From NCBI GenBank assembly GCA_947626445.1, contig CANQSC010000045.1, positions 1 to 9,558 of the forward strand: a DNA stretch of 9,558 bases, in the 5' to 3' direction. Below the pieces are notes generated by a model. That model had not been told where the DNA came from, ran no database searches, and was given only the letters and a program-made list of their open reading frames with translations. Numbering within the stretch: position 1 is the first letter of the stretch; every line of letters begins with the position of its first letter. The stretch is from an uncultured Bacilli bacterium (GTDB taxonomy: Bacteria > Bacillota_I > Bacilli_A > RF39 > UBA660). Positions 1 through 5,445 of the stretch are shown piece by piece. The translations under genes were made by a program, and so were the position numbers.

Positions 1-8
1 AAATTAAC

Positions 9-38
9 AAAAAAAGCCTTTAAATACTGGCTTTTTTT
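9..38. terminator. Bidirectional rho-independent terminator
   Basis: An A-run followed by GCC (9-18) pairs with GGC followed by a T-run (29-38) around a 10-nt AT loop. The A and T tracts on either side make it work as an intrinsic terminator in both directions. It probably ends a gene lying left of the window, since no gene inside the window ends here. Confidence 0.7.
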
Positions 39-39
39 A

Positions 40-97
40 AAAATGTACACATAACTAAAATGTACACATAAGGTATATTATGTGGACGTCCACATAA
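40..97. repeat. Direct repeats plus 20-bp perfect palindrome
   Basis: A 15-bp unit, AAAATGTACACATAA, occurs at 40-54 and again at 57-71, 17 bp apart. Just downstream, TTATGTGGACGTCCACATAA at 78-97 is a perfect 20-bp palindrome. Its half-site GTCCACATAA resembles GTACACATAA in the direct repeats, giving three same-facing half-sites and one inverted. This looks like a protein-binding array (operator or other site), but no regulator can be assigned from the sequence. Confidence 0.6.
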
Positions 98-101
98 AAC
101 A

Positions 102-111
102 CCCCCCCCCC
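102..111. repeat. C10 homopolymer tract
   Basis: Ten consecutive C residues lie in otherwise strongly AT-rich noncoding DNA, between the palindrome at 78-97 and the HU terminator. A run this long is prone to slippage and to sequencing error. No gene within the window is read through it. Confidence 0.9.
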
Positions 112-121
112 TATGTCAAGA

Positions 122-157
122 GAAAAATAAAACAAGCAAGATTTTTCTTACTTGTTT
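122..157 (-). terminator. Terminator of the HU gene
   Basis: On the minus strand, AAACAAGTAAG (157-147) pairs with CTTGCTTGTTT (140-130), an 11-bp stem with one G-U pair and a 6-nt loop, followed by a T-rich tail (129-122). It starts 17 bases past the HU stop codon. On the plus strand the G-U pair becomes a C-A mismatch, so it favours minus-strand termination. Confidence 0.8.
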
Positions 158-174
158 ATTCATTAAAAGTTCAA

Positions 175-447
175 TTATTTAATTGCGTCTTTTAATTTGC
201 TTCCAGCTTTAAATCCAGGAACTTTCTTAGCTGGAATATGGATAGCTTCTTTAGTTGCAGGATTGATACCATCTCTTGCAGCACGTGTTTTAACTGCAAA
301 TTTACCAAATCCAACTAAAACTACTTCTCCTTCTTTTTTAAGTCCATAAGTAATACCTTCAAGGATTGCATCTAAAGCACGTCCCATTTCTGCTTTACTC
401 ATGTTAGCTTGTTCAGCTGCACGTTCAATTAACGCTTGTTTTGTCAT
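175..447 (-). CDS. hup: DNA-binding protein HU
   Basis: HU is a small histone-like protein that binds and bends DNA as a dimer and compacts the nucleoid. The product is 90 aa, the usual HU length. It has the N-terminal helical dimerisation part (about 1-45), the GFGKF turn (46-50), the beta arm with R-x-G-x-NP around Pro63 that intercalates in the minor groove, and the Lys-rich C-terminal helix ending near FKAGSKLKDAIK. The ATG is preceded by a strong Shine-Dalgarno, AAAAGGAGGAG (465-455). The gene is monocistronic: spoIVA upstream ends in its own terminator and HU has one at 122-157. HU next to spoIVA is the arrangement of spoIVA-hbs in Bacillus subtilis. Family assignment is essentially certain; whether this is the only HU in the genome cannot be seen. 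Confidence 0.97.
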   Translation of the reverse strand: MTKQALIERAAEQANMSKAEMGRALDAILEGITYGLKKEGEVVLVGFGKFAVKTRAARDGINPATKEAIHIPAKKVPGFKAGSKLKDAIK

Positions 448-484
448 TTAAATACTCCTCCTTTTGTATTTTTATAACAATCCA

Positions 485-501
485 TAAGGACTTCATCCTT
501 A
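485..501 (-). promoter_or_regulatory. Inverted repeat in the HU leader/promoter region
   Basis: TAAGGA (485-490) and TCCTTA (496-501) form a perfect 6-bp inverted repeat with a 5-nt spacer, about 40-55 bases upstream of the HU start. Nearby on the minus strand is an extended -10-like TGTTATAAA (479-471), which would leave only a very short leader. I cannot tell whether the repeat is an operator or a leader hairpin, and the true HU promoter is not clear. Confidence 0.3.
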
Positions 502-539
502 CAAACTAAAACTATCAAATATTTTGAGTAAATGCAAGA

Positions 540-565
540 AAAAAAGCACAACTTTGCACTTTTTT
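540..565 (-). terminator. Terminator of spoIVA
   Basis: On the minus strand, AAAAAAGTGC (565-556) pairs with GTGCTTTTTT (549-540) using two G-U pairs across a 6-nt loop, and the T-run follows directly. It lies just after the spoIVA stop codon and separates spoIVA from HU, so HU needs its own promoter. Confidence 0.75.
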
Positions 566-570
566 ATTAA

Positions 571-2049
571 TTATATGACAAATGCGATTAAATTACTTGA
601 CCCTTTGTTTACAATTTTTGTCACTGTTTGACTTAATTTATAACGAGTATTTTCAGGCATGATTGATAATTTGGCTTGAATTCCTTCTTTAACAATTACA
701 TCTAGACTTCTACCAAATATTTCACTTTGCCAAATACTTGATGGGTCAGTTTGATAATCTTTCATTAAATAATCAATTAATTCTTTACTTTGAAGTTCAC
801 TACCTATAATTGGCTCAAAGGTACTTTCCACGTCAACTTTCATTAAATGAATAGAACTTGCGACGGCCTTTAATTTAACACCATAACGTGATCCTTGTTT
901 AATTATTTCAGGTGTTTCTAATTTCATATCTTTTAAAGTTGGATAAACAATTCCATAACCGGTTTGCTTAGCCATTTTAATAGCTTCTTTCATATTGTCA
1001 AGTTCTTCTTTACCATCAGCATAAGTAGTAAACACTTTTAATAATCCGGCTTTACTAGTCGCGGCATCTCCAACTAATTCTTTTAAAATCGAATTATATA
1101 ATTCATCAGAACTTTCAAGTCTAATATTTACAATACCTTCTGCTGTATCTAAATTAGAAATATAAGCTTTATTTATATATGGCGAATCGGTATAATAATC
1201 TAATATTTTTTCCACATCTCTTACTTTACTAACTTCCATCATACTTTCTTTAACTTTTTCAATATAATGTTTTTTAATATCATGAGTAGTTGGAAGAACA
1301 TGAACCCATTCAGGAATAGATACTTCAATATCTAATATTGGAAATTCATATAAAGCTTCTTTTAAAATTTCTAATATTTCTTCTTCACCCATTTTTTCAA
1401 CAGATATAGGTAAAACTGGCGCTTGATAATTTTCTCTTAATTCATTAGCTAAATTTTTAGTTTCCAAAGCATTTGGATGAGCTGTATTTAAAACAATTAT
1501 ATAAGGTTTACCAATATTAGTTAATTCACTAATAACTTTTTCTTCAGCTTCTAAGTAATCGTTTCTTGTAAGCTCGCCAAATGAACCATCAGTAGTAACC
1601 ACAATACCAATTGTTGAATGGTCTTTAATAACTTTTTCTGTCCCAATCTCAGCAGCTTCCACAAAAGGTACTGATTCGCTAAACCAAGGAGTTTTAATCA
1701 TTCTAGGATTTCCATCAGCATCTTCATAACCTAGAGCATTAGGTATAACATAACCGACACAATCAACAAGTTTAATTTCAGCTTCAAAATCATCAACTTT
1801 AATTTTAGCTCCATTACTAGGAACAAACTTAGGCTCAGTTGTCATAATGGTTTTTCCTTGAGCACTTTGAGGTATTTCATCTAAGCATCTTTTCTTTTCA
1901 TATTCATCACTAATACTAGGAACAACTAAATTTTCAATAAATCTTTTAATAAAAGTACTTTTACCAGTTCTTACAGCCCCTACAACACCTAAATAGATTT
2001 CACCATTACCTCTTCTAGCCACCCCTTGTAATAATTCTTTTTTATTCAT
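571..2049 (-). CDS. spoIVA: Spore coat morphogenetic ATPase SpoIVA
   Basis: SpoIVA coats the outer surface of the forespore in the mother cell, polymerising after ATP hydrolysis to form the base layer of the spore coat. The 492-aa product matches the Bacillus subtilis length. Visible parts are the Walker A segment GAVRTGKST (24-32, Lys30), the threonines of TTEP (70-73), the Walker B-like DCVGY (96-100), a GTPase-like N-terminal fold, a middle domain, and a C-terminal region with SIWxSxIFGRSL and EGIQAKLSIMPE ending in a hydrophobic tail (NLIAFVI). I chose the ATG at 2049 because AGGTGA (2060-2055) lies 5 nt upstream. A longer reading from GTG at 2058 would start inside that Shine-Dalgarno. 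It has its own terminator (540-565) and a candidate sigma-E promoter (2066-2093). Family certain. Confidence 0.98.
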   Translation of the reverse strand: MNKKELLQGVARRGNGEIYLGVVGAVRTGKSTFIKRFIENLVVPSISDEYEKKRCLDEIPQSAQGKTIMTTEPKFVPSNGAKIKVDDFEAEIKLVDCVGYVIPNALGYEDADGNPRMIKTPWFSESVPFVEAAEIGTEKVIKDHSTIGIVVTTDGSFGELTRNDYLEAEEKVISELTNIGKPYIIVLNTAHPNALETKNLANELRENYQAPVLPISVEKMGEEEILEILKEALYEFPILDIEVSIPEWVHVLPTTHDIKKHYIEKVKESMMEVSKVRDVEKILDYYTDSPYINKAYISNLDTAEGIVNIRLESSDELYNSILKELVGDAATSKAGLLKVFTTYADGKEELDNMKEAIKMAKQTGYGIVYPTLKDMKLETPEIIKQGSRYGVKLKAVASSIHLMKVDVESTFEPIIGSELQSKELIDYLMKDYQTDPSSIWQSEIFGRSLDVIVKEGIQAKLSIMPENTRYKLSQTVTKIVNKGSSNLIAFVI

Positions 2050-2065
2050 AACAATCACCTATCAC

Positions 2066-2093
2066 AACTTATGTTTTTTTTCTAAAACTATGA
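2066..2093 (-). promoter_or_regulatory. Candidate sigma-E-type promoter for spoIVA
   Basis: On the minus strand, TCATAGT (2093-2087) and CATAAGTT (2073-2066) are separated by 13 bp. They resemble the mother-cell sigma-E pattern (KMATATT, about 13-15 bp, CATACAMT) with one mismatch in the -35 and about three in the -10. Transcription from here would begin shortly before the spoIVA Shine-Dalgarno. Known sigma-E control of spoIVA in Bacillus supports it; the match is imperfect and the DNA is AT-rich. Confidence 0.4.
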
Positions 2094-2200
2094 CATATTT
2101 CTAATAATTTTATAAAATTGTACATATTTACATCATATACCCCCACAAAAATTTGAATATTTGCTTACTATTTGAGACAATATTAACAGGTGATGTTGAA

Positions 2201-2632
2201 ATGTTTCCACGTTTAAAAGAATTAAGAAACTATGAAGGGTATACTCAAAAAGATATCTCAGAATTTTTAAAAGTTCAAAGAGCGACATATGCTGGTTGGG
2301 AATGCGGAAAAGATATTATTCCTTTAAAAAGATTATATATGTTAGCTAATCATTATCAAGTTAATATGGATTATATGCTTGGTATATCTGACAAACAAGA
2401 AAAAGTTAAAGCTAAAGCAATCAATGATTATCAACTTGTTGCTGATAATTTTAAGAAGTTTCGTAAAGAGCATAAATTAACGCAAAAACAAATAGCTGAT
2501 ACTCTACAAACAACTCAATCAAATATTCATAAGTATGAAACTGGTAAATGTTTAATTACAACTATGTATGCTGTTGAATTTGCTAAAAATTATAATTGTT
2601 CACTTGATATGCTATTTAATCGAAAAAAATGA
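2201..2632 (+). CDS. Tandem double-HTH XRE-family regulator
   Basis: Predicted DNA-binding transcription regulator of 143 aa made of two successive Cro/CI-type helix-turn-helix domains. The first (about 3-61) has YTQKDISEFLKVQRATYAGWECGK, here split by its turn, and ends YQVNMDYMLG. The second (about 80-140) has LTQKQIADTLQTTQSNIHKYETGK and ends YNCSLDMLF. A Lys-rich linker (64-76) joins them. There is no sensor domain or membrane segment. The start is ATG at 2201, with AGGTGA (2188-2193) 7 nt upstream; a TTG at 2153 would be a longer start without a good ribosome site. It is divergent from spoIVA and convergent with spoVIF, with a shared terminator after it. The target is unknown; the neighbouring sporulation genes are an obvious but unproven candidate. 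Confidence 0.88.
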   Translation: MFPRLKELRNYEGYTQKDISEFLKVQRATYAGWECGKDIIPLKRLYMLANHYQVNMDYMLGISDKQEKVKAKAINDYQLVADNFKKFRKEHKLTQKQIADTLQTTQSNIHKYETGKCLITTMYAVEFAKNYNCSLDMLFNRKK

Positions 2633-2653
2633 TGGATTCTTCCATCTTTTTTT
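2623..2653. terminator. Bidirectional terminator between convergent genes
   Basis: GATGGA (2631-2636) and TCCATC (2641-2646) form a perfect 6-bp stem with a TTCT loop, flanked by an A7 run on the left and a T7 run on the right. It serves both the plus-strand double-HTH gene, whose TGA stop overlaps it, and the minus-strand spoVIF gene, whose stop codon is at 2654-2652. Confidence 0.8.
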
Positions 2654-2894
2654 AAAACATTTTTTCAACATCTTGAGGAACTTTATCATCAATAATTGTT
2701 GAGATAATTTTCTCTTCTTGTTCTTTACTAACTTTTTTACCAGTCATTTTACTTAAAGTATCTATAACTTCTTTTAAAGTATTTTTATCTTTCATATTTC
2801 CTTTTTGTAATTTATTTGCTAAAGACAAAATAGTATCTTTATCTACTTTTGTCTTTTTTTCTACTTTATCAAAAAAAGAATCTTTAAATTCCAT
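2652..2894 (-). CDS. spoVIF: Stage VI sporulation protein F (SpoVIF family)
   Basis: SpoVIF is a small mother-cell sporulation protein needed in Bacillus subtilis for proper spore coat assembly and resistance, acting through late coat-gene control. The 80-aa product fits the family along its whole length: FFDKVEKKTKV (7-17), ILSLANKLQ (22-30), the MKDKNTLKEVID segment (34-45), KKVSKEQEEKI (53-63) and KVPQDVEKMF at the C-terminus. It is soluble and mostly helical, with no signal peptide. It follows an XRE-type gene by 20 bases, and its AGGAGG Shine-Dalgarno is buried in a hairpin (2897-2917) that contains the stop codon of that upstream gene, suggesting coupled translation. I recognise the family from remembered consensus, not from a search. 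Confidence 0.85.
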   Translation of the reverse strand: MEFKDSFFDKVEKKTKVDKDTILSLANKLQKGNMKDKNTLKEVIDTLSKMTGKKVSKEQEEKIISTIIDDKVPQDVEKMF

Positions 2895-2896
2895 GT

Positions 2897-2917
2897 TAAT
2901 AACCTCCTAGGTTATTA
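2897..2917 (-). promoter_or_regulatory. Shine-Dalgarno-sequestering hairpin between XRE gene and spoVIF
   Basis: On the minus strand TAATAACCT (2917-2909), AGG (2908-2906) and AGGTTATTA (2905-2897) form a perfect 9-bp inverted repeat with a 3-nt loop. The spoVIF ribosome site AGGAGG spans the loop and the 3' arm. The 5' arm begins with the TAA stop of the XRE gene and a second in-frame TAA. A ribosome ending the upstream gene would open the stem. The repeat could instead be a protein operator. Confidence 0.55.
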
Positions 2918-3124
2918 TATGAAAAAATCATAGAAAATCTCATCAGGTTTTTTATGAAATATTTTAGCTATCTTAATTGCTAAATCATAGTATAAACGGC
3001 GATTATTATGTTCTATTTGCCAATAATAAGATTTTGATATTTTTAACATATCAGCCATTTGTTGATATGAATAATTATATTTTAAACGTAATTTTTCTAA
3101 TTCTTTAATCTTTTGCTTTTTCAT
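2915..3124 (-). CDS. Small XRE-family HTH regulator
   Basis: A 69-aa protein that is little more than one Cro/CI-type helix-turn-helix domain: helices 2-3 fall in YSYQQMADMLKISKSYYWQIE (split here across residues 18-38), followed by DLAIKIAKIFHKKPDEIF (48-64). It is strongly basic. It probably dimerises on DNA, but no partner domain is present. The ATG at 3124 has AGAGGT about 6 nt upstream. A good housekeeping-type promoter lies ahead of it (3148-3176). It is the first gene of a two-gene unit with spoVIF, 20 bases downstream, and is divergent from another XRE gene at 3248. Role unknown; control of its own unit is plausible. Confidence 0.85.
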   Translation of the reverse strand: MKKQKIKELEKLRLKYNYSYQQMADMLKISKSYYWQIEHNNRRLYYDLAIKIAKIFHKKPDEIFYDFFI

Positions 3125-3147
3125 GTACTACCTCTTTTATTGGTTTA

Positions 3148-3176
3148 ATCTTATAATAAAAAGCCTTAAAAGTCAA
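3148..3176 (-). promoter_or_regulatory. Sigma-A-type promoter for the XRE-spoVIF unit
   Basis: On the minus strand TTGACT (3176-3171) and TAAGAT (3153-3148) are separated by 17 bp, five of six and four of six matches to the vegetative consensus. An alternative -10, TATAAG, overlaps at 15-bp spacing. The start codon is 24 bases past the -10, leaving a short leader with the ribosome site. Confidence 0.6.
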
Positions 3177-3178
3177 TT

Positions 3179-3220
3179 TTGTGTAGTTACCACTGGGTAG
3201 ACTTAGCAGTTTTTACACAA
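3179..3220. promoter_or_regulatory. Inverted repeat TTGTGTA / TACACAA in the divergent regulator gap
   Basis: TTGTGTA (3179-3185) and TACACAA (3214-3220) are perfect 7-bp inverted arms 28 bp apart, between the divergent XRE genes that start at 3124 and 3248. The right arm belongs to the 11-mer TTTTTACACAA, which recurs as an inverted pair near 5367-5424. It is a candidate operator for one of the XRE proteins. No clear plus-strand promoter could be picked for the 3248 gene. Confidence 0.4.
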
Positions 3221-3247
3221 TAAACTTTAAGAAAAGGAAGGTAGTAA

Positions 3248-3514
3248 ATGAAAGATATTAAAAAAATTATTGGGATCAATTTAAGATATATTAGATATCA
3301 AAGTGGTTTATCTCAAGAAAAATTTTATGCTAAGTATAATATGAATCCCAAATACTTAGCAAGTATTGAACGAGGAGAAATCAATATGAGTGTTGAATAC
3401 TTATATGAACTTGCTAAAGCTATGAAAACAACAATGTGTGAATTAGTTACTTATGATGAAAGTAAAATTATTAAGCAAAAAAGAATTGATGCCAAAGAAA
3501 AACAACCAAATTAA
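3248..3514 (+). CDS. XRE-family HTH regulator
   Basis: An 88-aa protein with one Cro/CI-type helix-turn-helix domain over about residues 6-66: INLRYIRYQSGLSQEKFYAK, then MNPKYLASIERGEINMSVEYL and ELAKAMKTTMCEL, the classic five-helix order with the IERGE turn. A charged tail (70-88) of Lys, Gln and Asp follows and has no recognisable fold. The ATG is preceded by GGAAGG about 6 nt upstream. It is divergent from the 69-aa XRE gene and convergent with der, with a shared terminator just after its stop. The target is not shown by the sequence; the inverted repeat in its upstream gap is one possibility. Confidence 0.88.
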   Translation: MKDIKKIIGINLRYIRYQSGLSQEKFYAKYNMNPKYLASIERGEINMSVEYLYELAKAMKTTMCELVTYDESKIIKQKRIDAKEKQPN

Positions 3515-3534
3515 AGGATGCCACCGCATCCTTT
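3513..3534. terminator. Bidirectional terminator between XRE gene and der
   Basis: AAAGGATGC (3513-3521) and GCATCCTTT (3526-3534) make a perfect 9-bp stem with a CACC loop. The stop codons of both convergent genes (3512-3514 plus, 3536-3534 minus) lie within or touch the stem, so the two genes are packed against one shared terminator. Confidence 0.85.
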
Positions 3535-4844
3535 TAATTATCATCATTTTTATTTTTAAATTGTAAAATTATTGGGGTTCCTGATAAATCGAAACTACTT
3601 CTTAGTTTATTTTCTAAATATCTTTCATAACTAAAATGTACTAAAGATTTATCATTAACTCGTAAAGTAAATTTAGGAGGCATTACTCCTGTTTGATTAA
3701 CAAAATTAATTTTTAAACGGCGTCCTTTATAAGATGGAGCTTCATGTAACATACTAGCTTCTTTTATACAGTCATTAAGTAAAGATGTTGATATTTCTTG
3801 TTTATAATTTTCATAAGCACTGATTACTTCAGGCATTAAAGTATGAATTCTTTTTTTAGTTTTAGCGGAAGTAAAAACAATTTTAGCATAAGTTGCAAAT
3901 TGAAATTCGTATTCCAATAAAGTTTTCCATTCTTTTATTGCTTCATTGGGATTATCAATTGTATCCCATTTATTAACACAGATAACTAAAGCTTTACCAG
4001 CATTAATAGCCATTCCTAAAATATGTTTATCTTGCTCAATTATTCCTTCTTTAGCATCTACCACTAAAATACAAACATCACTTCGCTCGATAGCTTTAAG
4101 GCTTCTTAAATAACTAAACCTTTCTACATATTCATTAATTTTACCTTTTTTACGCATTCCAGCTGTATCAATCATCGTATATTCTTTGCCATGATAATTA
4201 AAGGTTGTATCAGTAGCATCTCTAGTAGTACCTGCTACTTCACTTACAATAGCTCTTTCTTCATTTAATAAAGCATTAATAAGTGATGATTTACCAACAT
4301 TAGGTCTTCCAATAAAACAAAACTTACAATTAGAATTTTCTTCATTAGAACTTTCTTTTAAATCATTAGTTACTTCTTCTAATAATTCTTTAATTCCTTT
4401 ATTATGCACTACAGAAATACCCATAATTTTTTCAAAACCAAGTTCATAAAAACGATACAATTCATCTAATCTTTTTTCATTATCTATTTTATTAACAACA
4501 ACAATAACTTCTTTATTACTTTTCATTAATAAATCTCTAATTTTATAATCACTAGCACTTAATTCAACTTTACCATCAACAACAAATAAAATTAAATCAG
4601 CTTCACTAATCGCAAAATTAGCTTGTTCTAAAATATCTTCATTAAAGTTATCATTTCCTAAATCAATACCACCTGTATCAATTAAATGAAAACTTTTATT
4701 ATTATAATTTACTACTCCATAAATTCGGTCTCTTGTAATACCAGGTTCATCCATAATAATGGAACGATTTTCTTTAATTAAACAATTAAATAAAGATGAT
4801 TTACCAGTATTAGGTTTTCCTATTAAACAAACAGTTTTCTTCAC
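3534..4844 (-). CDS. der: Ribosome assembly GTPase Der (EngA)
   Basis: Der is an essential GTPase with two G domains in tandem that acts in maturation of the 50S ribosomal subunit. The 436-aa length is typical. First G domain: GKPNTGKS (9-16), DTGGI (56-60), NKID (118-121). Second: GRPNVGKS (179-186), DTAGMRKKGKI (226-236), NKWD (291-294), SAK (326-328). A KH-like domain fills about 350-430, with PPKFTLRVND and YLENKLR. It starts with GTG at 4844; GGTGAG lies about 6 nt upstream and no ATG is better placed. A perfect TATAAT is found 27 bases before the start, so it can be transcribed on its own, although the UPF0316 gene ends only 55 bases upstream on the same strand. No signs of damage. Confidence 0.98.
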   Translation of the reverse strand: MKKTVCLIGKPNTGKSSLFNCLIKENRSIIMDEPGITRDRIYGVVNYNNKSFHLIDTGGIDLGNDNFNEDILEQANFAISEADLILFVVDGKVELSASDYKIRDLLMKSNKEVIVVVNKIDNEKRLDELYRFYELGFEKIMGISVVHNKGIKELLEEVTNDLKESSNEENSNCKFCFIGRPNVGKSSLINALLNEERAIVSEVAGTTRDATDTTFNYHGKEYTMIDTAGMRKKGKINEYVERFSYLRSLKAIERSDVCILVVDAKEGIIEQDKHILGMAINAGKALVICVNKWDTIDNPNEAIKEWKTLLEYEFQFATYAKIVFTSAKTKKRIHTLMPEVISAYENYKQEISTSLLNDCIKEASMLHEAPSYKGRRLKINFVNQTGVMPPKFTLRVNDKSLVHFSYERYLENKLRSSFDLSGTPIILQFKNKNDDN

Positions 4845-4870
4845 AACTACTCACCGCTTTCTTAAAGCCT

Positions 4871-4899
4871 ATTATACCTTAAAATATTAAAAAATGATA
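4871..4899 (-). promoter_or_regulatory. Probable promoter of der
   Basis: A consensus -10, TATAAT (4876-4871 on the minus strand), lies in the 55-base gap before der. The -35 at 17-bp spacing, TATCAT, is weak. The predicted leader is about 20 bases and includes a small GCTTT-AAG-AAAGC hairpin just before the ribosome site. Confidence 0.5.
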
Positions 4900-5394
4900 T
4901 TATTTAATCATTCCATTAATTACTTTTCGACTATCATTAAAGATAATAAAAGATGTTGGATCAGCTTTTTTAATTAAAGTTTCAATTTTTTTTAAACTTT
5001 TACTATTAACTTCTAAATATAACATTTTCTTTTTATTATCTAAAGTCATAACACTTACTTCATATCCTCTTAATTTTAAAGCTTTAAGTAATTTTTCATC
5101 ATTACATATTATTTGAATACATACTTCACCTTTAACAAAACATTTAGCTAAATATGAACCTATTAATGTTCCAGTAGCATATCCTAATGAATAAAAAATA
5201 GGTATTAAAATACTATTGATATCCATTGTTAAAGCTTCTCTTGCCACAACAAACCAGATAAAAACCTCAATAAAGGCTAAAATAGTACTAATAAATAATT
5301 TACCTTTTAGCATAACCATTTGTCTTAAGGTAGAAATTGATACATCTAATATACGAGCAAAAAAAATTTTTACACAAATAAATAATAAAGACAT
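4900..5394 (-). CDS. UPF0316 family membrane protein (DUF5698/DUF2179)
   Basis: A 164-aa membrane protein of the UPF0316 (YebE-like) family, whose function is not established. The N-terminal half holds three hydrophobic segments (about 2-20, 33-51 and 60-82) with the family features FARILDVSISTLRQM and a Gly-rich third helix (SLGYATGTLIGSYLA). The C-terminal half (about 90-164) is a soluble alpha/beta DUF2179-like domain ending FIIFNDSRKVING. I start it at ATG 5394, where GAGGGAT sits just upstream. The ATG at 5406 is 4 codons earlier and has no good ribosome site. It lies between the surface-protein gene (51 bases upstream) and der (55 bases downstream) on the same strand, so co-transcription is possible. 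Length and domain order fit the family; the physiological role is unknown. Confidence 0.82.
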   Translation of the reverse strand: MSLLFICVKIFFARILDVSISTLRQMVMLKGKLFISTILAFIEVFIWFVVAREALTMDINSILIPIFYSLGYATGTLIGSYLAKCFVKGEVCIQIICNDEKLLKALKLRGYEVSVMTLDNKKKMLYLEVNSKSLKKIETLIKKADPTSFIIFNDSRKVINGMIK

Positions 5395-5424
5395 AATATC
5401 CCTCATACTTATATTGTGTAAAAA
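5367..5424. repeat. 11-bp inverted repeat across the UPF0316 gene start
   Basis: TTTTTACACAA (5367-5377) and TTGTGTAAAAA (5414-5424) are exact inverted copies, 36 bp apart, one inside the gene start and one in the upstream gap. The same 11-mer occurs at 3210-3220. It may be a binding-site pair; one arm is constrained by coding. Confidence 0.4.
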
Positions 5425-5434
5425 TAATATTTTT
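5420..5434 (-). terminator. Weak possible terminator hairpin after the surface-protein gene
   Basis: AAAAAT and ATTTTT form a 6-bp all-AT stem with a 3-nt loop, 12 bases past the surface-protein stop codon. There is no G-C pair, so it is unlikely to stop transcription fully. Read-through into the UPF0316 gene is plausible. Confidence 0.2.
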
Positions 5435-5445
5435 AAACTTAAATT

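Noticed and set aside
2050..2058. GTG at 2058 as the spoIVA start
   Set aside because: The GTG is part of the AGGTGA ribosome site; ATG at 2049 gives the family length of 492 aa.
2153..2200. TTG at 2153 as the start of the double-HTH gene
   Set aside because: It has no ribosome site and adds 16 residues outside the HTH fold, while ATG 2201 has AGGTGA at good spacing.
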